Below are positions 5,932 through 8,110 of a stretch of 8,110 bases of DNA, piece after piece. The stretch comes from Bacillota bacterium. GTDB taxonomy: Bacteria > Bacillota > Clostridia > Christensenellales > Aristaeellaceae. Position 1 is the first letter of the stretch. Each line of letters starts with the position of its first letter. Both the position numbers and the translations under genes were made by a program. Under the pieces are notes generated by a model. The model was given only the letters and a program-made list of their open reading frames with translations, searched no databases and was not told the origin of the DNA. The DNA is taken from contig JAEZTD010000131.1 in NCBI GenBank assembly GCA_023443705.1, forward strand, positions 1 to 8,110. The letters are read 5' to 3'.

Positions 5932-6348
5932 TCAGTTCCACGCCTGCTCAATGACGGCTTTCGCAAAGGCGCGGGCCTCGTCGAGGTCGGCCTGTGCCGG
6001 GCCGCCCCGACCGAAAAGGTTTTTGTTCGGCGCGGTAAAGACGCGCTCGGACACCGAGATGCCGCGGGCGGCCAGCGCCGCGCGCATCTGGTTGGCGGCT
6101 TCGCCCCTTATGTTGGCGCACTGAAAGAGCGCGGCGCGACGGACGCGGTTCGGGTTCAGCGAATCGATAAACGACAGCGTCACCTTGTCCGCGCGCTCGC
6201 CCTCGCAGCCCAAAAACATCAGATCCACATTTTCGGGCATATACGCGGGCAAAAGCGGCTCCGGTTGACAGCCGGCCACGCGAGCGATCGCCACGGCCAC
6301 CGCTTCCGCCGGGCCGCGCTGGCTCATATAGTAGACTTTGCGCCGCAT
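5932..6348 (-). CDS. Small flavodoxin-like protein
   Basis: A 138-residue protein that reads as a one-domain flavodoxin-like fold: strand KVYYMSQRG (4-12), helix PAEAVAVAIARVAG (13-26), strand VDLMFLGCEG (41-50), helix VTLSFIDSL (56-64), strand RRAALFQCANI (70-80), helix AANQMRAALAARG (84-96), strand ISVSERVFTAP (97-107), and a C-terminal helix after LFGRGGP. In classical flavodoxins the first loop binds FMN phosphate with T/S-x-T-G-x-T; here it is SQRGPA, so FMN binding is not assured. The ATG is preceded by GGGG at 8 bases, inside a hairpin. It ends 22 bases before mnmA on the same strand. The fold is inferred from pattern; electron transfer is possible, but the partner is unknown. I do not see a signal peptide or membrane segment. 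Confidence 0.75.
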   Translation of the reverse strand: MRRKVYYMSQRGPAEAVAVAIARVAGCQPEPLLPAYMPENVDLMFLGCEGERADKVTLSFIDSLNPNRVRRAALFQCANIRGEAANQMRAALAARGISVSERVFTAPNKNLFGRGGPAQADLDEARAFAKAVIEQAWN

Positions 6349-6356
6349 ATACTACA

Positions 6357-6397
6357 CCCCGCTTCACATGACCACGTATGGTCAAATGATAGCGGGG
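6357..6397 (-). promoter_or_regulatory. Nested inverted repeat covering the start region and Shine-Dalgarno of the flavodoxin-like gene
   Basis: Outer arms CCCCGCT (6357-6363) and AGCGGGG (6391-6397) are perfect inverted repeats. Inside them lies a second perfect pair, TGACCA (6369-6374) and TGGTCA (6379-6384), around 4 bases. On the minus-strand RNA the 3' outer arm contains the GGGG that serves as Shine-Dalgarno, so folding would hide it. The 5' outer arm abuts the proposed -10, so alternatively the inner pair is a DNA operator at the transcription start. Confidence 0.55.
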
Positions 6398-6414
6398 CCA
6401 TGTAATATCCACAA
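6386..6414 (-). promoter_or_regulatory. Possible promoter of the flavodoxin-like gene and mnmA
   Basis: On the minus strand TTGTGG (6409-6414) and TATCAT (6386-6391) are separated by 17 bases. The -10 matches the consensus at 5 of 6 positions, the -35 only in TTG. Transcription would start within the TGACCA/TGGTCA palindrome, some 30 bases before the ATG at 6348. The upstream aspartate kinase gene ends at 6482 with no clear terminator, so read-through is also possible. Confidence 0.5.
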
Positions 6415-6481
6415 GAAGCAGGTTGTTATTTCACGCAATCTTCGAAAACAGCGCCGTTAGCGGTACGAGAGCCGCGCAAAA

Positions 6482-7792
6482 TCAGACGAACTCATTATAG
6501 ATTGCACGGACGGCCTTCTCAAATTCTTCCACATCCACACCGACGATGATGTTGAGTTCGCTGGAACCCTGATCGATCATGCGGATGTTGATGTCGGCGC
6601 GGGCCAGCGCCCCAAAGAGGCGGGCGGCGGTACCCTTCTGGCGCACCATGCCTCGGCCGACGGTGGCGATCAGCGCGAGGCCGCCGCTCAGGTCGATGGC
6701 ATCGGGGTGGCAAGTCTCCTCGATGCGCTCCACCACTTGGTCGCGCCGCCCCTGCAGCTCACCGTCGCCCAGGATCACGCACATGGTGTCGATGCCGGTG
6801 GGCAGGTGCTCGAAGGACATGCCAAAGTCCTCGATGGACTGAAGCACCCTGCGGCCAAAGCCGATTTCGCTGTTCATCATGGCCTTTTCGATGGACAGAA
6901 GCGTGAAGTTCTTATGTCCGGCAATGCCGGTAATGGTGGAGCCGGTGGGGCATTCTTCTTCCCGGACGACGATCAGGGTACCCGGGTGCTCGGGCTTAAA
7001 AGTATTGCGGATGTTTGTCGGGATACCCGCCTTGCGCACGGGGAAGATGCTGTCCTCGTGCAGCACCGTCGCGCCCATGTAGGAGAGCTCCCGTAGTTCC
7101 CGGTATGTAAGCCGGTCGATGGTGCGCGGGTTGTCCACGATGCGCGGGTCCGCCATCAAAAAGCCGGAGACGTCCGTCCAGTTTTCATAGAGATCCGCGC
7201 CCGCCGCACGCGCTACCACCGCGCCGGAGATGTCGGAGCCGCCGCGGGAGAAGGTCTTGACATCGCCGTTGGGCAGCGAGCCGTAGAAGCCGGGGATCAC
7301 CGCGCGCTCGTGCTTTTCCAGCCGCTCCGACAGGAGCTGATTGGACCATTCGCTGGCGAAGAGCCCCTGACGGTCAAACTTGAACACGTCCGCGGGGTCG
7401 ATGAAATCCCAACCCAGAAGGCGCGACAGAATCAGCCCCGAAAAGTATTCACCCCGGCTGGCGGCGTAGTCCGGGCTTCCGGAGGCAATTTTCTGGAAGG
7501 TCTCTGCGAGCATCGGGGAAATGTCGTAGTCGAGCCCAAGATCCCGAACGATGCCGATAAAACGCTCGGAAATTCTTTCGAAGACTTCGGCGTAAGGCTC
7601 TTTGCGCTGCGCCAGCTTGTAGCACTGGTAGAGCATGTCGGTGATTTTGACGTCTCCAGCGTTGCGTTTGCCGGGCGCGGAAGGTACCACATACCGCCTG
7701 GAAGGGTCGCCCAAGACGATCTCCCGTACCCGCTGGAAGGCGTTCGCGTCGGCCAGCGACGTTCCGCCAAATTTCGCCACCTTAATGCCCAT
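6482..7792 (-). CDS. Aspartate kinase (monofunctional, two C-terminal ACT domains)
   Basis: A 436-residue enzyme catalysing ATP-dependent phosphorylation of aspartate, the first step to lysine, threonine, methionine and diaminopimelate for the cell wall. The amino-acid kinase domain fills about residues 1-280: KFGGTS (7-12) at the nucleotide site, RGEYFSG (113-119), SRGGSD (182-187) and YENWTDVSGFLMADPRIV (202-219). Two ACT domains follow, at about 293-360 (KNFTLLSIEKAMM onward) and 371-436 (GLALIATVGRGMV, then INIRMIDQGSSELNIIVGV). ACT domains bind the feedback amino acid; which one cannot be told. No homoserine dehydrogenase domain is fused. The ATG at 7790-7792 is chosen because GGGGGA lies about 6 bases upstream and MGIKVAKFGG is the usual N-terminus; an ATG two codons earlier lies too close to that Shine-Dalgarno. 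It would be called lysC in many annotations, but paralogues prevent a firm symbol. Confidence 0.95.
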   Translation of the reverse strand: MGIKVAKFGGTSLADANAFQRVREIVLGDPSRRYVVPSAPGKRNAGDVKITDMLYQCYKLAQRKEPYAEVFERISERFIGIVRDLGLDYDISPMLAETFQKIASGSPDYAASRGEYFSGLILSRLLGWDFIDPADVFKFDRQGLFASEWSNQLLSERLEKHERAVIPGFYGSLPNGDVKTFSRGGSDISGAVVARAAGADLYENWTDVSGFLMADPRIVDNPRTIDRLTYRELRELSYMGATVLHEDSIFPVRKAGIPTNIRNTFKPEHPGTLIVVREEECPTGSTITGIAGHKNFTLLSIEKAMMNSEIGFGRRVLQSIEDFGMSFEHLPTGIDTMCVILGDGELQGRRDQVVERIEETCHPDAIDLSGGLALIATVGRGMVRQKGTAARLFGALARADINIRMIDQGSSELNIIVGVDVEEFEKAVRAIYNEFV

Positions 7793-7823
7793 CTGCATTC
7801 CCCCAATGCCGTAATTGCAGAAC

Positions 7824-7852
7824 ATTATACGGAGCGCGCCGCGCTCCGTCAA
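7824..7852 (-). promoter_or_regulatory. Strong sigma-A promoter of the aspartate kinase gene
   Basis: On the minus strand TTGACG (7847-7852, 5 of 6 consensus bases) and TATAAT (7824-7829, all 6) are separated by exactly 17 bases. Transcription should start near 7817, giving a leader of only about 25 bases before the ATG. That is too short to hold a lysine riboswitch, so control at this promoter would have to act by protein on DNA or on the enzyme through its ACT domains. Confidence 0.85.
7830..7848. promoter_or_regulatory. Palindrome filling the aspartate kinase promoter spacer (candidate operator)
   Basis: CGGAGCGC (7830-7837) and GCGCTCCG (7841-7848) are perfect inverted repeats around a 3-base centre. 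The palindrome occupies the whole interval between -10 and -35, overlapping the -35 by two bases. A dimeric regulator bound here would cover the polymerase site, so repression is the simple reading. No regulator gene is visible in the window. Confidence 0.6.
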
Positions 7853-7881
7853 GGCTCTTTCTGTTTTTTATAGTATGAGAT

Positions 7882-7898
7882 TGAACGCCGCGCGTTCA
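7882..7898. promoter_or_regulatory. Second, related palindrome upstream of the aspartate kinase promoter
   Basis: TGAACGC (7882-7888) and GCGTTCA (7892-7898) are perfect inverted repeats around 3 bases. Together with the promoter-spacer palindrome it fits GA(A/G)CGC-N3-GCG(C/T)TC. The two centres are 51 bp apart, close to five DNA turns. It lies upstream of the -35 and is outside any gene, so an auxiliary operator is a reasonable hypothesis. Confidence 0.45.
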
Positions 7899-7994
7899 TC
7901 CGCACGGCCACGGGGATTCGCGCCTGCACCGTCCCGCGTGGGGCATTTGGCGCTTTACCCGGGCAAACCGCCGCAGACGCCGCGCTTTTCCGAC

Positions 7995-8026
7995 AAGAAA
8001 AGGGAGGCCGCTTTTCCCGCGGCCTC
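7995..8026 (-). terminator. Intrinsic terminator of the rightmost (partial) gene
   Basis: GAGGCCGC (8004-8011) and GCGGCCTC (8019-8026) form a perfect 8-bp GC stem with a 7-base loop. On the minus strand it is followed by CCTTTTCTTG. It starts 26 bases after the stop codon of the gene that enters from the right edge, and it insulates that gene from the aspartate kinase promoter region. Confidence 0.85.
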
Positions 8027-8052
8027 ACCAAGAGGTTTGTTTTCAAGTTGCC

Positions 8053-8110
8053 TTAGTTGTTCAGGATCTCCAGCGTCACGTTGAGCTTGATGACCTCGTA
8101 GCTGTTTCCC
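8053..8110 (-). CDS. C-terminal end of an unidentified protein (gene continues beyond window)
   Basis: The minus-strand frame entering from the right edge ends with SYEVIKLNVTLEILNN and a TAA at 8053-8055, followed by a good terminator. Only the last 18 residues are visible. They alternate polar and hydrophobic residues like a final beta strand, but are too few to assign a family. The call as a real gene end rests on the terminator 26 bases downstream and the plausible protein composition. Confidence 0.6.
   Translation of the reverse strand, partial: GNSYEVIKLNVTLEILNN

Noticed and set aside
5725..6405. A 226-codon plus-strand frame spanning the mnmA start and flavodoxin-like gene
   Set aside because: It crosses two genes and their junction on the other strand and has the composition of a GC-driven shadow.
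6420..6481. A terminator directly after the aspartate kinase stop
   Set aside because: Only very short inverted repeats (about 3 bp) are seen and there is no U run after them, so I do not call one.
7830..7875. Reading the promoter palindrome plus the later T run as a plus-strand terminator
   Set aside because: The T run starts about 16 bases after the stem rather than directly, no plus-strand gene precedes it, and the exact fit to a minus-strand promoter spacer is a better explanation.
1..8110. CRISPR arrays, transposons, tRNA or rRNA genes, toxin-antitoxin or phage-defence genes
   Set aside because: No regularly spaced direct repeats, transposase motifs, cloverleaf-like tRNA sequences or defence-type domains were found; all the well-supported genes are chromosomal metabolic or envelope genes.

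Overview
The window is about 8.1 kb of GC-rich chromosomal DNA. It reads as a Gram-positive Firmicute, most likely a high-GC member of the Clostridia. The evidence is strong GGAGG-type ribosome binding sites, sigma-A type promoters (TATAAT with 17-bp spacers), GTG as well as ATG starts, a LytR-CpsA-Psr (LCP) cell-wall protein, and compact intrinsic terminators. The taxonomic placement is inference; there is no rRNA or other marker gene in the window.

Left part, + strand (1-2221): the end of a run of envelope-polysaccharide type genes. It holds the C-terminal part of one GT4 glycosyltransferase, a complete second GT4 glycosyltransferase, and a membrane-anchored YdcF/SanA-like (DUF218) protein. 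Both junctions are 4-base GTGA overlaps with a good Shine-Dalgarno inside the preceding gene, so the three are probably translationally coupled. A gene-free stretch follows (2222-2624) with several stem-loops.

Middle part, - strand (2625-4377): a LCP family protein transcribed from a recognisable promoter, ending at a strong GC hairpin plus U-rich terminator, and then a small GNAT N-acetyltransferase. The LCP enzyme class transfers anionic polymers or capsule from lipid carriers to peptidoglycan, so it fits next to the glycosyltransferase genes even though it is on the opposite strand. The gap upstream of it (4378-4847) has the LCP promoter and a structured, repeat-like block.

Right part, - strand (4848-8110): a transcriptional order (right to left) of an unidentified gene whose last 18 residues are visible and which ends at a clear terminator; an aspartate kinase with two ACT domains and its own near-consensus promoter; a small flavodoxin-like protein; and the tRNA 2-thiouridylase MnmA 22 bases downstream of it. 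The flavodoxin-like gene and mnmA probably form an operon.

I see no CRISPR array, insertion sequence, phage gene, tRNA or rRNA, and no obvious new multi-gene system. The most interesting signals are regulatory. One is a perfect palindrome filling the spacer of the aspartate kinase promoter, with a related palindrome centred 51 bp upstream. Another is a nested hairpin that would cover the ribosome binding site of the flavodoxin-like gene. The third is the structured intergenic blocks at 2222-2624 and 4560-4800.
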